DNA of 64,000 nt from JAVVHH01 sp965199585 (GTDB lineage Bacteria > Pseudomonadota > Alphaproteobacteria > Acetobacterales > Acetobacteraceae), in the NCBI GenBank assembly GCA_965199585.1, contig CBDASI010000002.1, positions 2,170,001 to 2,234,000 of the forward strand. The letters are read 5' to 3'. Positions 1 to 8,955 of the stretch are shown one piece after another. The stretch's first letter is position 1; each line of letters opens with the position of its first letter. The notes beneath the pieces are model-generated. The model was given only the letters and a program-made list of their open reading frames with translations, did not search any database and was not told the DNA's origin. The position numbers and the translations under genes are program-made.

Positions 1-411
1 CTCGACGCCGGCGCCCGCCGCGCCACCCCCGCGCTGATGGCCACCGTCGACGCCGAACTCGCCCGCCTCGGCCTCGCCCCCCACGACGTCGCCCTCATGG
101 GCTTCAGCCAGGGCGCCATGATGGTCATGCACGCCGGCCTCCGCCGCCCGGTCCCGCCCGCCGCCATCCTGGCCTACTCCGGCGCCCTCCTCGACAGCCC
201 GGCGCTCGACACCGAACTCACCGGCCACCCCCCGACGCTGCTCGTCCACGGCCAAGCCGACGAGGTCGTCCCCTTCGCCCGCGGCCCCGCCGCCGCCGAA
301 GCCCTCCGCCGCCGTAACATCCCCGTCACCACCGTCTGGCGCCCCGCCGTCGGCCATTGGGTCGACGAGCCCGGTCTGCAGGCCGGCGCCGACTTCCTGT
401 CGCAGCTTTGA
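1..411 (+). CDS. alpha/beta hydrolase, phospholipase/carboxylesterase type (5'-truncated)
   Basis: The reading frame is open from the first base of the window, so the N-terminus lies outside it. The visible 136 residues hold the C-terminal part of a serine hydrolase: a GFSQGA nucleophile elbow, an aspartate in HGQADEVVP, and a histidine in VGHWVDEP. These are the complete Ser-Asp-His triad in the order and spacing of the carboxylesterase/phospholipase (Abhydrolase_2, YpfH/Est) family. Proteins of this family hydrolyse small esters or acyl groups in the cytoplasm. The natural substrate cannot be deduced. No terminator is evident downstream. Confidence 0.85.
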   Translation, partial: LDAGARRATPALMATVDAELARLGLAPHDVALMGFSQGAMMVMHAGLRRPVPPAAILAYSGALLDSPALDTELTGHPPTLLVHGQADEVVPFARGPAAAEALRRRNIPVTTVWRPAVGHWVDEPGLQAGADFLSQL

Positions 412-568
412 GTGAACCGTGCGTGACAACTGATTGAACGCCGCCTGTGCATCGCTTGCGGCTCACCGATGGCGGTGCCATGTTCAGCGTCGACTCTGGT
501 GGCATATCTGGCAGGTCGTCTGGCAACCGACCCCCGGTCTCACGCCCCAGTGAGCCAAGGAGAGCGCT

Positions 569-1129
569 GTGCCAGACGGCGGATTACACTTCCCAGCTTT
601 AGTGCTCAACGCCGATTTCCGGCCGTTGTCGTACTTTCCACTCTCGGTCTGGTCCTGGCAGGACAGCGTCAAGGCCGTCTTCCTCGACCGCGTCTCCGTC
701 CTCAATGAGTATGAGGACCGCGTCCGCTCCCCCAGCATGTCCATGCGCCTCCCCAGCGTCATCGCGCTGAAGGACTACATCCCCACCTCCCGCAAGCCCG
801 CCTTCACCCGCTTCAACGTCTTCCTGCGTGACGCCTTCAGCTGCCAATACTGCAGCGAGCGCTTTCCCACGCCCGAGTTGACCTTCGACCACGTGATCCC
901 CCGCAGCCGCGGCGGCCGCACCACCTGGGAGAACGTCGTCACCGCGTGCGGCGGCTGCAATTTGCGCAAGGGCAACAAGCTTCCCCGCGAGTGCCAGATG
1001 CACCCCCGCCACCGCCCCGAGCAGCCCTCCACCTGGGTCCTGCAGGAGAACGGCCGCTCCTTCCCGCCCAACTACCTCCACCAAAGCTGGCGAGACTACC
1101 TATACTGGGACAGCGAACTAGACAGCTAA
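569..1129 (+). CDS. HNH endonuclease family protein
   Basis: This 186-residue protein starts at a GTG preceded by AAGGAGA at a good distance. It carries a classic HNH zinc-finger nuclease core: Cys92-x2-Cys95, Asp107-His108 (FDHVIPRSRGG), then Cys127-x2-Cys130-Asn131 followed by basic residues. The N-terminal 80 residues match the conserved, non-mobile alphaproteobacterial HNH proteins (start LVLNADFRPLSYFPLS). These are chromosomal nucleases of unknown duty, unlike intron or phage homing enzymes. It is surrounded by metabolic genes, with no intein, intron or integrase nearby. Nuclease activity is inferred from the intact metal-binding motif; the role is unknown. Confidence 0.88.
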   Translation: MPDGGLHFPALVLNADFRPLSYFPLSVWSWQDSVKAVFLDRVSVLNEYEDRVRSPSMSMRLPSVIALKDYIPTSRKPAFTRFNVFLRDAFSCQYCSERFPTPELTFDHVIPRSRGGRTTWENVVTACGGCNLRKGNKLPRECQMHPRHRPEQPSTWVLQENGRSFPPNYLHQSWRDYLYWDSELDS

Positions 1130-1144
1130 AAACCCCCCAAACCC

Positions 1145-1924
1145 TCAATCCCGCCAAACCGCCGCCCGCTTGCCCACGAACGCGTCGATCCCCTCATTGG
1201 CATCCGCCGCCTCCATGTTGCGCACCATCACCTCCGCCGTGTGCGCATACGCCTCCGCCAATGGCAGCTCCGCCTGCCGGTAAAAAGCCGGCTTCCCCAG
1301 TGCCACCGCGCTCCGGCTCTTCCCAGCGATCTTGCCCGCCAGCGCTGACACCGCCGCGTCCAGCTCCCCCTCCGGCACGCACCGGTTGATCAGCCCCAGC
1401 CGCACCGCCTCCGCCGCGTCGATGAACTCCCCCGTCAGCAGCATCTCCATCGCCGCCTTGCGCGGCACCACCCGCGACAGCGCGACCATCGGCGTCGAGC
1501 AGAACAGCCCGACATTGATCCCCGACACCGCGAACCGCGCCGTCTCCGCCGCCACCGCCAGGTCGCACGTCGCCACCAGCTGACACCCCGCCGCCGTCGC
1601 GATCCCATGCACCCGCGCGATCACCGGCACCGGCAGCGTCGTCAGCCGCTGCATGAAACGGCTGCATTGCGCGAACAACCGCGCCCGCGCCGGCCCATCG
1701 AAGCGGCGAACCTCCCGCAGGTCGTGCCCCGCGCAGAACCCCGGCCCATGGCCGGCGATCACCAACACGCGGACCGCATCGTCCGCCGCCACCGCCTCCA
1801 GCGCCTCCTCCAGCGCCGTCAGCATCGCCACCGAGAGCGCGTTGCGCGCCGCCGGATTGTTCAACGTCAGCGTGGTGATGCCCGCTGCGTCGCTGCGCAG
1901 CAGCAGGGGAACGTCGTCGGACAT
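1145..1924 (-). CDS. enoyl-CoA hydratase/isomerase (crotonase) family protein
   Basis: The 259-residue protein has the crotonase fold signatures. One is an oxyanion-hole segment GHGPGFCAGHDLREV. The other is the second glycine-rich helix start IATAAGCQLVATCDLAVA. These enzymes hydrate or isomerise acyl-CoA thioesters in fatty-acid or aromatic-acid breakdown. The catalytic positions vary across the family, so the exact reaction is open. The start is well supported by an AGGAGG box a few bases upstream of the ATG. It is the last gene of a three-gene minus-strand set behind the dehalogenase-type hydrolase and the acetyltransferase. Confidence 0.9.
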   Translation of the reverse strand: MSDDVPLLLRSDAAGITTLTLNNPAARNALSVAMLTALEEALEAVAADDAVRVLVIAGHGPGFCAGHDLREVRRFDGPARARLFAQCSRFMQRLTTLPVPVIARVHGIATAAGCQLVATCDLAVAAETARFAVSGINVGLFCSTPMVALSRVVPRKAAMEMLLTGEFIDAAEAVRLGLINRCVPEGELDAAVSALAGKIAGKSRSAVALGKPAFYRQAELPLAEAYAHTAEVMVRNMEAADANEGIDAFVGKRAAVWRD

Positions 1925-1963
1925 GATGGCCTCCTGGGGTTGGATCCCCGTCTGCGGACCTGT

Positions 1964-2527
1964 CTACGGCGATCCGCGGTCGCTCAGGAAGAGCACCATC
2001 AGCAACTCGTCGCTGTAGACGCCGTCGGTCTTGAGCGAGCGCGGCTCGGTCCCGTAAGCGCGGAAGCCGAACCGCTCGTAGAGCCCGATCGCCACCCGGT
2101 TATCCGCCACCACGGTGAGATGGACCTGCTCCACGTCGCCCGCCACCGCCTCCAGCCCCGCCCCGAGCAACGCCCCGGCAACTCCGCAGCCGCGACGATC
2201 CGGCTCGACATAGAACCCCCACAGGAACGCCTTGTGCGCCTCCCGCGCCCCGTCGTACCGCTTGCAGCCGAGCATCCCGATCACGCGGTCCGCCTCGAAA
2301 GCGCCGAGCACGATCGAGGTCGCCAGCCGACTTGCGAAATGCGCATCCGGCTGCGCGCGCTCCGCCTCGTGCGTCGTCCCGAACGCCCCCGGCGACGTCT
2401 TCAGCGCCGTCAGCCGGATCCGTCGCAGCGCATCGACATCGCCCGCGCCGAGCCGACGGACGACCGCGCTCGGCCGCCCCGGCCGATCAGGCGGCGGCGA
2501 GTGCCGAATCGTGCACCAGGAAGCCAT
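1964..2527 (-). CDS. GNAT family N-acetyltransferase
   Basis: The protein contains a single GNAT acetyltransferase domain. The acetyl-CoA binding segment reads VEPDRRGCGVAGALLGAGLE, and the following strand and helix are VHLTVVADNRVAIGLYERFGF. Both are typical of the family. GNAT enzymes transfer acetyl groups to amines, but the acceptor cannot be read from sequence. The start is uncertain. The domain begins at VVRRLGAGDVDALRRIRL, and the only upstream ATG gives a 187-residue protein overlapping the end of the hydrolase gene by about 40 bases. The same frame stays open further upstream, but that part is antisense-like and implausible. It is probably co-transcribed with its neighbours. Confidence 0.8.
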   Translation of the reverse strand: MASWCTIRHSPPPDRPGRPSAVVRRLGAGDVDALRRIRLTALKTSPGAFGTTHEAERAQPDAHFASRLATSIVLGAFEADRVIGMLGCKRYDGAREAHKAFLWGFYVEPDRRGCGVAGALLGAGLEAVAGDVEQVHLTVVADNRVAIGLYERFGFRAYGTEPRSLKTDGVYSDELLMVLFLSDRGSP

Positions 2528-3398
2528 CGAGCTGTGCCAGCACCTCCGCCGGCGCCTCCTCGGCGAGATAATGCCCACTCTCCACCGCCCCGCCCCGGAC
2601 CTCGCCGGTGCAGTACTGCCGCCACAGCTCCAGCGGATCGTACCACCCGCCGATCTTCCCCTTCGCCCCCCACAGCACCAGCAGGTCGCACGCGATCTTG
2701 CGCCCCGACGCCCGGCTGATCCGGTCGTGCTCCAGGTCGATCGTCGCCGCCGCCCGGTAATCCTCGCACATGCCGGTGATCGTCGCCGGGTCATGCGCCG
2801 CCCGCAGATAGTCGTCCAGCGCCTCCGGATGAAAGAAGCCCGGCGGCTTCGGCTCCCGCGACGTATGCGCGGTGAACCACGTCGTCGGCGCCGCATTGAT
2901 CAGCTCTTCCGGGAACGGATGCGGCTGCGCGAACCAGAACCAGTGATAGTAGCCCAGCGCGAACGCCATGTCCGTGCGCTCGAAATGCTCGATCGTCGGC
3001 ACGATGTCGAGCACCGCCAGCCGCTCCACCCGCTCCGGATGGTCGATCGCCAGCCGATGCGCCACCCTCGCGCCCCGATCGTGCGCCACCACCTGGAACC
3101 GCTCATGCCCCAGCGAGCTCATCAGCTCCACCAGGTCGCGCGCCATGCTGGCCTTGGCATACGGCGCATGGTCGCCCGTCGCCCCCGGCTTGAAGCTCTG
3201 CCCATACCCCCGCAGATCCGGCGCCACCACGCTGAACCGCTCCGCCAGGGTCGGCGCCACCGCATGCCACATCGCATGCGTCTGCGGATTGCCATGCAGC
3301 AGTAGCACCGGCGGCCCCGACCCGGCGCTGCGCACGCGCAACGTACCGTCGGTGACACGACGCTCGGTCAGATCGAAATCGCGGAAGAAGTCGAGCAT
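2487..3398 (-). CDS. alpha/beta hydrolase, haloacetate (fluoroacetate) dehalogenase-like
   Basis: This 303-residue protein follows fluoroacetate dehalogenases closely. It has the oxyanion segment HGNPQTHAMWH, an aspartate nucleophile in AHDRGARV with both neighbouring arginines that bind the carboxylate, the acid in LDIVPT, the halide-pocket His-Trp in YYHWFWFAQP, and the base in SGHYLAEEAP. Established members hydrolyse the C-F or C-Cl bond of haloacetates. I could not confirm the halide-pocket tyrosine, because the region after MCEDYRAAA differs from the enzymes I remember. An epoxide hydrolase-like or general esterase role therefore remains possible. It lies divergently beside a membrane protein gene and ahead of the GNAT gene. 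Confidence 0.82.
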   Translation of the reverse strand: MLDFFRDFDLTERRVTDGTLRVRSAGSGPPVLLLHGNPQTHAMWHAVAPTLAERFSVVAPDLRGYGQSFKPGATGDHAPYAKASMARDLVELMSSLGHERFQVVAHDRGARVAHRLAIDHPERVERLAVLDIVPTIEHFERTDMAFALGYYHWFWFAQPHPFPEELINAAPTTWFTAHTSREPKPPGFFHPEALDDYLRAAHDPATITGMCEDYRAAATIDLEHDRISRASGRKIACDLLVLWGAKGKIGGWYDPLELWRQYCTGEVRGGAVESGHYLAEEAPAEVLAQLDGFLVHDSALAAA

Positions 3399-3419
3399 AC
3401 CTTCGGATACTGAGTGTTT

Positions 3420-5030
3420 ATGACGGCACTATGGCGCACGGCATTGATCGCGGCGAGGGACCTCCCGCTCAAGACGGCCTCCACCCGCAGCCTGTCGTGG
3501 ATCGTGCCGACGGTTCTCTACGCGGCCGGCATGGCACTGACCTTCCGGGGCGCCCTGTGGGGGCCCCGCTCGATCGGCGACGACAGCGACGGCAGCATCA
3601 CGCTCGCGATCCTGGAGCATTGGGTCCGTGTATTCACCGGCCAGGCGCCGGATTGGCGCTCGCCGGGCTGGTATTGGCCGGCGCCGCACGCGCTGGGCTT
3701 GTCGGACAGCCTGTTCCTGCTGTCGCTGCCCTATGCCGCCGCCCGGGCGGCGGGCGCCGGCTGGTTCCTGGCCAACGACATCGCGATCGCGTCGCTGGCC
3801 ACCGCCGGCTTCTGGGGCATGGTCCTGCTGCTCCGCCGGCTGGGCGCGCCGCTGCCGATCGGCGGCGTCATGGCCGTCGTGTTCAGCTTCGGCGTCGTCC
3901 CAGTGTTCAAGCTCGGCCACGAGCAGACCTACACCATGCAGCTCGCGCCGGCGCTCGGCCTCATGCTGCTGGCGGCCTGGCGGGGTGCGCCGATCTGGGC
4001 CGCCGCCGCGGGGCTGCTGCTGGGGCTGATGTTCCTGACCGCCGCGCAGACGCCGTGGTTCCTGGCGCTGGAGGCGGGGCTTGCCCTGCTGGCCGGCATC
4101 GCGCTGGGCCGGGTCGAGTGGCGGCGAGCCGCGCGGCTGGGGCCCGGCCTCGCGCTCGGGCTGGCCGCGGGAATGCTGCCCTTCGCACTGCTCTATCGCG
4201 ACTCCGTCGGCCTGACCCGCGATTTCTCCGCGGCACACTTCTACTCGGGCTGGCCGCGCGACCTCCTCGACGTCCCGCCCGGCGAACTCGTCTGGTCAGG
4301 CCTCCTGCACCGCGCCGGCCTCGCCGGAATGGCGGATCGTCCGCTCGCCGAGGTAGCGCTCGGCCTGACGCCCGTGCTGGCCGCCAGCGCCCTGGTGGCG
4401 CTCGTACTGACGATCCGGCGCAGGCCGGGCGCGGCAGCGCTGCTGGCCGCCGGCCTGCTAGGGCCGATGCTGGCGATCGACTGGGGATGGGCCGAGCCGT
4501 GGCACCTGGTGTTCGCCTGGGTCCCGGGCGGCAAGGCGGTCCGTACCCCGTTCCGCATCGAACTGGCGGCGCAGTTCTTCCTTTGCCTCGGCCTGGGGCT
4601 CGCGCTGGCGCGTGCCGTCGCGCACGGCGGACGTCTGCGGTGGGCAGGGCTGGTTGTACTCATGGCGGCGCTGCTGGCCGAGCAACTGGGAGATCGGCCG
4701 CCCGGACGCGACACCGCCGCGATGACCTCCTGGCTCGACGCGGCCCGCCGGCCGACCTTCCCATGCGACGCCTTCTACTTGCTGCCGGGCGCCGGAACGG
4801 GTCCGTGGCACCAAGCTCAATCCGACGCGATGGTGCTGTCGCAGAAGCTCGGGATACCGACCGTCAACGGCAACAGCAGCTTCTACCCGGAGGGGTGGGA
4901 CATGTCGCTGACGGAGCAGGCGGGCTATGTCGGGCGGGTGCTGGACTGGACCCGGTCGCATGGGGTGCGCACCGAAATCTGTGGTGCTGATCCGAGACGC
5001 GGCATCTGGGTAGCGGGTCCGCAGCCGTGA
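3420..5030 (+). CDS. polytopic membrane protein, GT-C/YfhO-like
   Basis: A protein of about 536 residues with roughly ten hydrophobic segments from residue 25 to 440, followed by a soluble tail of about 100 residues. The first loop after TM1 carries acidic residues (GDDSDGS), as is usual for GT-C sugar transferases. The later motif GGKAVRTPFRIELAAQFF resembles bacterial membrane glycosyltransferase-like proteins. The family and substrate are not certain; transfer of a lipid-linked sugar in the periplasm is an inference. A GTG six bases upstream is an alternative start. It is divergent from the dehalogenase-like gene, with only about 20 bases between them. Confidence 0.7.
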   Translation: MTALWRTALIAARDLPLKTASTRSLSWIVPTVLYAAGMALTFRGALWGPRSIGDDSDGSITLAILEHWVRVFTGQAPDWRSPGWYWPAPHALGLSDSLFLLSLPYAAARAAGAGWFLANDIAIASLATAGFWGMVLLLRRLGAPLPIGGVMAVVFSFGVVPVFKLGHEQTYTMQLAPALGLMLLAAWRGAPIWAAAAGLLLGLMFLTAAQTPWFLALEAGLALLAGIALGRVEWRRAARLGPGLALGLAAGMLPFALLYRDSVGLTRDFSAAHFYSGWPRDLLDVPPGELVWSGLLHRAGLAGMADRPLAEVALGLTPVLAASALVALVLTIRRRPGAAALLAAGLLGPMLAIDWGWAEPWHLVFAWVPGGKAVRTPFRIELAAQFFLCLGLGLALARAVAHGGRLRWAGLVVLMAALLAEQLGDRPPGRDTAAMTSWLDAARRPTFPCDAFYLLPGAGTGPWHQAQSDAMVLSQKLGIPTVNGNSSFYPEGWDMSLTEQAGYVGRVLDWTRSHGVRTEICGADPRRGIWVAGPQP

Positions 5031-5142
5031 AGGGCAGGGCGGGTAACCTGTTGTTCACCTTTTCACCGTAACCATGCGCCACGCGACGTCGGAAGCCATC
5101 GTCGTCAGTCCGGCGTGGGAACGTGATGATTGAGCAACGCGC

Positions 5143-6168
5143 GTGAGCAGACGGATCGTCTGGGTAAGTCGCAAGCCTTCGCCGCTCGTCTGCCTGATCG
5201 TCACGGTCAATATCGTCGTTTTCATCGTGACGGCGCACGGCCCGAATGACCCGGCCGTAGGCGACCTGGTCGCGGCAGGAGCGCTGACGAAGTCGGCCCT
5301 GCTAGCGGGTGAACGATGGCGTCTCGTCGCAGCAGGATTTCTGCACGCCAGCCTGCCTCATCTCCTGACGAACATCGTCTCGTTGCTGGCATTCGGTCCG
5401 ACACTCGAGCGACGCCTAGGGCCTACCGCCTTCGCTCTGGTCTATCTGCTGGCGCTCGTCGGCGGCAGCGTCGCGAGTGTCGCAACCCATGATGCACCCT
5501 TCATCGGCGTCGGCGCGTCGGGCGCCATCGTCGGCTCCCTCGGCGCCTTGTTCGCGCTCTGGCTCCTCGGCAAAATCCAGTTGCACCCGCGCTTCTTCTT
5601 CATCAATTTCGCTTTGATGGGAGCGGTCAACGTTCCTGGATCGCGGGTCGACTGGGTCGCTCATCTCGGCGGGTTCGCTGGCGGTCTGATCGGCATCGCG
5701 CTGCTCGACCTGGTCGAGCGCGCCGCCAATGGCGCCCTGCGGTGCAGGTTTCCGGAGTTCGTCAAAGCCAATACGCTCGGGCTGATCGTCGCTGTCGGCG
5801 TCGCGCTGTGGCCGTCATCCATGGTTTCGCTCGAGGCTGGTCAGGGCCTGGTCAAGATTGCGGCTTGGGCTTGTCTCAGCATCGCCTTCGCGTTGCTGCT
5901 CGACGTGTTTCTGTCGATGCGGCGCGGCTTGGCCGTCGTCGTCATGATTCTGTGCGCATGCAACGGCCTGGCGGCGGTCGGCGCGGCCACCATCGCCGGC
6001 GTCGACGCAGTCACGCGATCGATCGCTCCATCGTCGGGCCACATGATCCCGTTTGCGACCGCCTTCGCGCTCAGCCTCGCGCTTTATGCCGGCGCATTTC
6101 GCCGCGGCCTCAGCGATGTGGGCTTTACGAGTGCGATGCTGATGGCGAACCGACGCCGCCGACAATGA
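5143..6168 (+). CDS. rhomboid family intramembrane serine protease
   Basis: A 341-residue inner-membrane protein starting at GTG. The rhomboid core is complete: the HxxxN-type helix around HLLTNIVSLLAFG (His73, Asn77), the catalytic GVGASGAIVG (Ser126), and the histidine helix DWVAHLGGFAGG (His174). Rhomboids cleave transmembrane segments of other proteins. The core ends near residue 190. About 150 residues with four more hydrophobic stretches follow, a C-terminal membrane extension longer than in minimal bacterial rhomboids. Substrates are unknown. The stop overlaps a possible ATG of the next gene. Confidence 0.9.
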   Translation: MSRRIVWVSRKPSPLVCLIVTVNIVVFIVTAHGPNDPAVGDLVAAGALTKSALLAGERWRLVAAGFLHASLPHLLTNIVSLLAFGPTLERRLGPTAFALVYLLALVGGSVASVATHDAPFIGVGASGAIVGSLGALFALWLLGKIQLHPRFFFINFALMGAVNVPGSRVDWVAHLGGFAGGLIGIALLDLVERAANGALRCRFPEFVKANTLGLIVAVGVALWPSSMVSLEAGQGLVKIAAWACLSIAFALLLDVFLSMRRGLAVVVMILCACNGLAAVGAATIAGVDAVTRSIAPSSGHMIPFATAFALSLALYAGAFRRGLSDVGFTSAMLMANRRRRQ

Positions 6169-6239
6169 CCGTAACCCGCACGACCTTTCACAAAACGCTT
6201 GCCGCCCCTATTAAGAAAACTTACCTATCGCTCCACCTC

Positions 6240-6830
6240 ATGAACGCCATCTCCCGCCCTCCCGCCGAAACCACCACCGAACGCCGCGAGCGCCAGCTCG
6301 GCTACTTCCGCCGCGCCGCCGATGCCGCCATGCGCGCCATCGACATCGCCAGCGACCAACTCGAAGCCGCCCACACCACCGGCGAACCCGGCGCCACCGC
6401 GTCCCCCACCCTCGATCTCGCCCGCGCCACCCGCGCCCTCGTCATCGCCGTCAACGCCGAGAACCGCACCATCGCCGGCCAGGCCCCCCTCCGCGCCCCC
6501 GCCGACGACCGCCGCCGCGTCCTCCTGCGCGAAGAACTTTGCAAGGCAGCCAAGCACGAGCCCGACCCCAAGCGCCGCGGGATACTCTACCGCGAGATCG
6601 AGGAACGCGTTGAGGAAACCCTCCTCGCCGACCCCGACGCCGAGATCGAGACCGCATTCCACCTCGGCGCCATCGCCGACCAGCTCCACCTCACCATCGA
6701 CCTGACCAAGATACCCGACGAGATCCTCGGCCTCCGATCCACCGCCACGCCCCAACCCACCGCCCGGCCGTCGACGGTCGACTCCCAGCCCGGCAGTCTC
6801 CAGGCTGGCAATCCCTGGGACGATGGCTGA
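6240..6830 (+). CDS. hypothetical protein, charged, helical
   Basis: I do not recognise this protein of about 196 residues. It begins MNAISRPPAETT and is rich in Arg, Ala and Glu, with predicted helices through residues 20-160 and a proline/serine-rich tail after about residue 165. There is no signal peptide, membrane segment or catalytic motif. Codon use is strongly C-ending like its neighbours, and the protein composition is sensible, which supports a real gene. An earlier ATG at 6165 would overlap the rhomboid stop codon and add 25 residues. Neither start has a good ribosome site. It converges on ligA with only four bases between the stops. Confidence 0.65.
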   Translation: MNAISRPPAETTTERRERQLGYFRRAADAAMRAIDIASDQLEAAHTTGEPGATASPTLDLARATRALVIAVNAENRTIAGQAPLRAPADDRRRVLLREELCKAAKHEPDPKRRGILYREIEERVEETLLADPDAEIETAFHLGAIADQLHLTIDLTKIPDEILGLRSTATPQPTARPSTVDSQPGSLQAGNPWDDG

Positions 6831-6834
6831 CCCC

Positions 6835-8955
6835 TCAGCCCATCCCCGCCAGGTCGCGCCACTCCGCCTCGCTCAGCGTCGTCACTCCCAGCTCGGCCGC
6901 CTTCTTCGCCTTCGACCCGGCATCCGCGCCGAGGACGACGTAGTCGGTCTTCTTGCTCACGCTGTCGGTCACCCGCGCTCCCAGCGTCTCCGCGCGCGCC
7001 TTGGCCTCCGGCCGGGTCATGGTCTCCAGCGTGCCGGTGAACACCACCACCTTGCCGGCCAGCACGCTGTCGGTTGCCGCCTGCGGCGCATCCTCGATCG
7101 TCAGCTCCCCGGCGAGGTCGTCGACGGCTGCCCGATTGCCGGCCTCCATGAAGAAATCCGCCAACTCCGTCGCCAGCGCCGGCCCCACCCCGATGATGCT
7201 CCCCAGCGCCGACCGCTCCTCGCTGCCGACCGTCGTCGCCCGCTCCATCTGCTCCCGCCAGGCGAGATAACTCCCGTAATGCCGCGCCAGCAGCTTCCCG
7301 TTGGTCTCGCCGACTCGGCGGATCCCCAGTGCGTAGATGAACCGCACCAACGGGATCGTCCGCCGCGCCTCGATCGCCGCCAGCAGATTGTCGACGCTCT
7401 TCTTCTTCCACCCCTCCCGCCCGAGGATCTCCTCGGCATGCGCCTTCAGCCGGAAGATGTCCGCCGGCGTCTTCAGCCAGCCCAGCCCGGCGAACTCGTC
7501 GAGCGTTTTCTCCCCCAACCCCTCGATGTCGAACGCCCCCCGCGACGTGAAATGCCGCAACCGCTCGATCGCCTGCGCCGGACAGATCAACCCGCCCGTG
7601 CAGCGCCACACGATCTCGCCGGGCGCCCGCGCCGCCAGGCTGCCGCAGGCCGGGCAATGCGTCGGAAACACGAACTCGGCCGGCCCCCGCTCGGTGTCCG
7701 GCGCCACCCCGACGATCTGCGGGATCACATCGCCCGCCCGCTGCAGGATCACCGTATCGCCCACGCGCACATCCTTGCGCTTGATCTCGTCCTCGTTGTG
7801 CAGCGTCGCCCGCGTCACCACCACGCCGCCCACCGTCACCGGATGCAGCCACGCCACCGGCGTCAGCGCCCCGGTCCGCCCTACCTGGATCTGGATGTCC
7901 TCGAGCGTCGTCTGTGCCTGCTCGGCCGGAAACTTCCACGCGATCGCCCAGCGCGGCGTCCGTCCCACGCTCCCGAGCCGCCGCTGCAGCCCGAGATCGT
8001 CGATCTTATAGACCACCCCGTCGATGTCGTACGCCAGCTGCGCCCGCGTCGCCCCCAGCCTCTCCTGGAACCCGGCCGCCTCCGGCTCCGTCTCCAACCG
8101 CTCCGACAACGGATTGACGCTGAACCCCCACCCGCGCAGCCGCTCCAGATACGCCCAATGCGTCTCCGCCGGCAGCTCGGACGCCTCGCCCATCGCGTAG
8201 GCGAACAGCGACAACGGCCGCGTCGCCGTCTGCGCCGGGTCGATCTGCCGCAGCGACCCGGCCGCCGCATTGCGCGGATTGGCATACAGCCGCAGCCCGG
8301 CCGCCTCCTGCGCCGCGTTCAGCGCCAGGAAATCCTCCTTGGCGATGAACACCTCGCCCCGGATCTCGATCTTGGCCGGCGCCGCCCCCTTCAGCCGCAG
8401 CGGAATCGACTTCAGCGTCCGCAGATTGGCGGTGACGTCCTCGCCCTCCGCCCCGTCTCCCCGCGTCGCCCCATGCACCAGCCGCCCGCCCTCATAGGTC
8501 AGGTTGATGGACAGCCCATCGATCTTCGGCTCCGCCACCAGCGCCAGCGGCGCCTCCGCCGCCAGCCCCAGGAACCGCCGCGCCCGCTTGTCCCACTCGT
8601 GGAAATCCTCGGCCCCGAACGCATTGTCGAGCGACAGCATCGGCACCGCGTGCCGGAACTTGGCGAACCCGCTAGCCGGCGCCGCCCCCACCCGCTGGTT
8701 CGGGCTGTCCGGCCGGATCAGGCTCGGAAACGCCGCCTCGATCGCGTCGTTGCGCCGCCGCAGCCCGTCGTAATCCCCATCCGTGAGGGTAGGGGCGTCG
8801 TTCTGATGATACGCCAGATCCGCCTCGGCGATTGCCCCCGCCAGCCGCTCGAGCTCGGCAGCCGCCTCCTCTTCAGTCTGCGGGAGGGCGTCAGGGGCCT
8901 TCTGCACGAAGCACCCGGAGATCACACCCCTCGTCGGCCTGAAGAACCTGGTCAT
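6835..8955 (-). CDS. ligA: NAD-dependent DNA ligase LigA
   Basis: At 706 residues this is a full-length bacterial DNA ligase that seals nicks in replication and repair. It shows the adenylation site EPKIDGLS with the lysine nucleophile, then RGDGAEGEDVT, the OB-fold region (VGRTGALTPVA), a four-cysteine zinc finger (CPACGS ... C ... C), helix-hairpin-helix repeats (ALGIRRVGETN, IIGVGPALA), and a C-terminal BRCT domain beginning VVFTGTLETM. The listed ATG overlaps the dehydratase gene by 65 bases. A GTG at 8907 would shorten the protein by 16 residues and fits the family N-terminus equally well. Confidence 0.97.
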   Translation of the reverse strand: MTRFFRPTRGVISGCFVQKAPDALPQTEEEAAAELERLAGAIAEADLAYHQNDAPTLTDGDYDGLRRRNDAIEAAFPSLIRPDSPNQRVGAAPASGFAKFRHAVPMLSLDNAFGAEDFHEWDKRARRFLGLAAEAPLALVAEPKIDGLSINLTYEGGRLVHGATRGDGAEGEDVTANLRTLKSIPLRLKGAAPAKIEIRGEVFIAKEDFLALNAAQEAAGLRLYANPRNAAAGSLRQIDPAQTATRPLSLFAYAMGEASELPAETHWAYLERLRGWGFSVNPLSERLETEPEAAGFQERLGATRAQLAYDIDGVVYKIDDLGLQRRLGSVGRTPRWAIAWKFPAEQAQTTLEDIQIQVGRTGALTPVAWLHPVTVGGVVVTRATLHNEDEIKRKDVRVGDTVILQRAGDVIPQIVGVAPDTERGPAEFVFPTHCPACGSLAARAPGEIVWRCTGGLICPAQAIERLRHFTSRGAFDIEGLGEKTLDEFAGLGWLKTPADIFRLKAHAEEILGREGWKKKSVDNLLAAIEARRTIPLVRFIYALGIRRVGETNGKLLARHYGSYLAWREQMERATTVGSEERSALGSIIGVGPALATELADFFMEAGNRAAVDDLAGELTIEDAPQAATDSVLAGKVVVFTGTLETMTRPEAKARAETLGARVTDSVSKKTDYVVLGADAGSKAKKAAELGVTTLSEAEWRDLAGMG

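Noticed and set aside
569..1129. HNH gene as a mobile element or defence nuclease
   Set aside because: No intron, intein, repeat, integrase or partner methylase surrounds it. The N-terminus matches the common chromosomal form.
1964..2896. A single gene extending the GNAT protein by 120 residues
   Set aside because: The extra part is an arginine-rich out-of-frame reading of the dehalogenase-like gene, so the GNAT start is placed near the end of that gene.
6587..7939. Glycine/arginine-rich frame overlapping ligA
   Set aside because: It is a shifted frame of ligA with low-complexity sequence. LigA has every expected motif.
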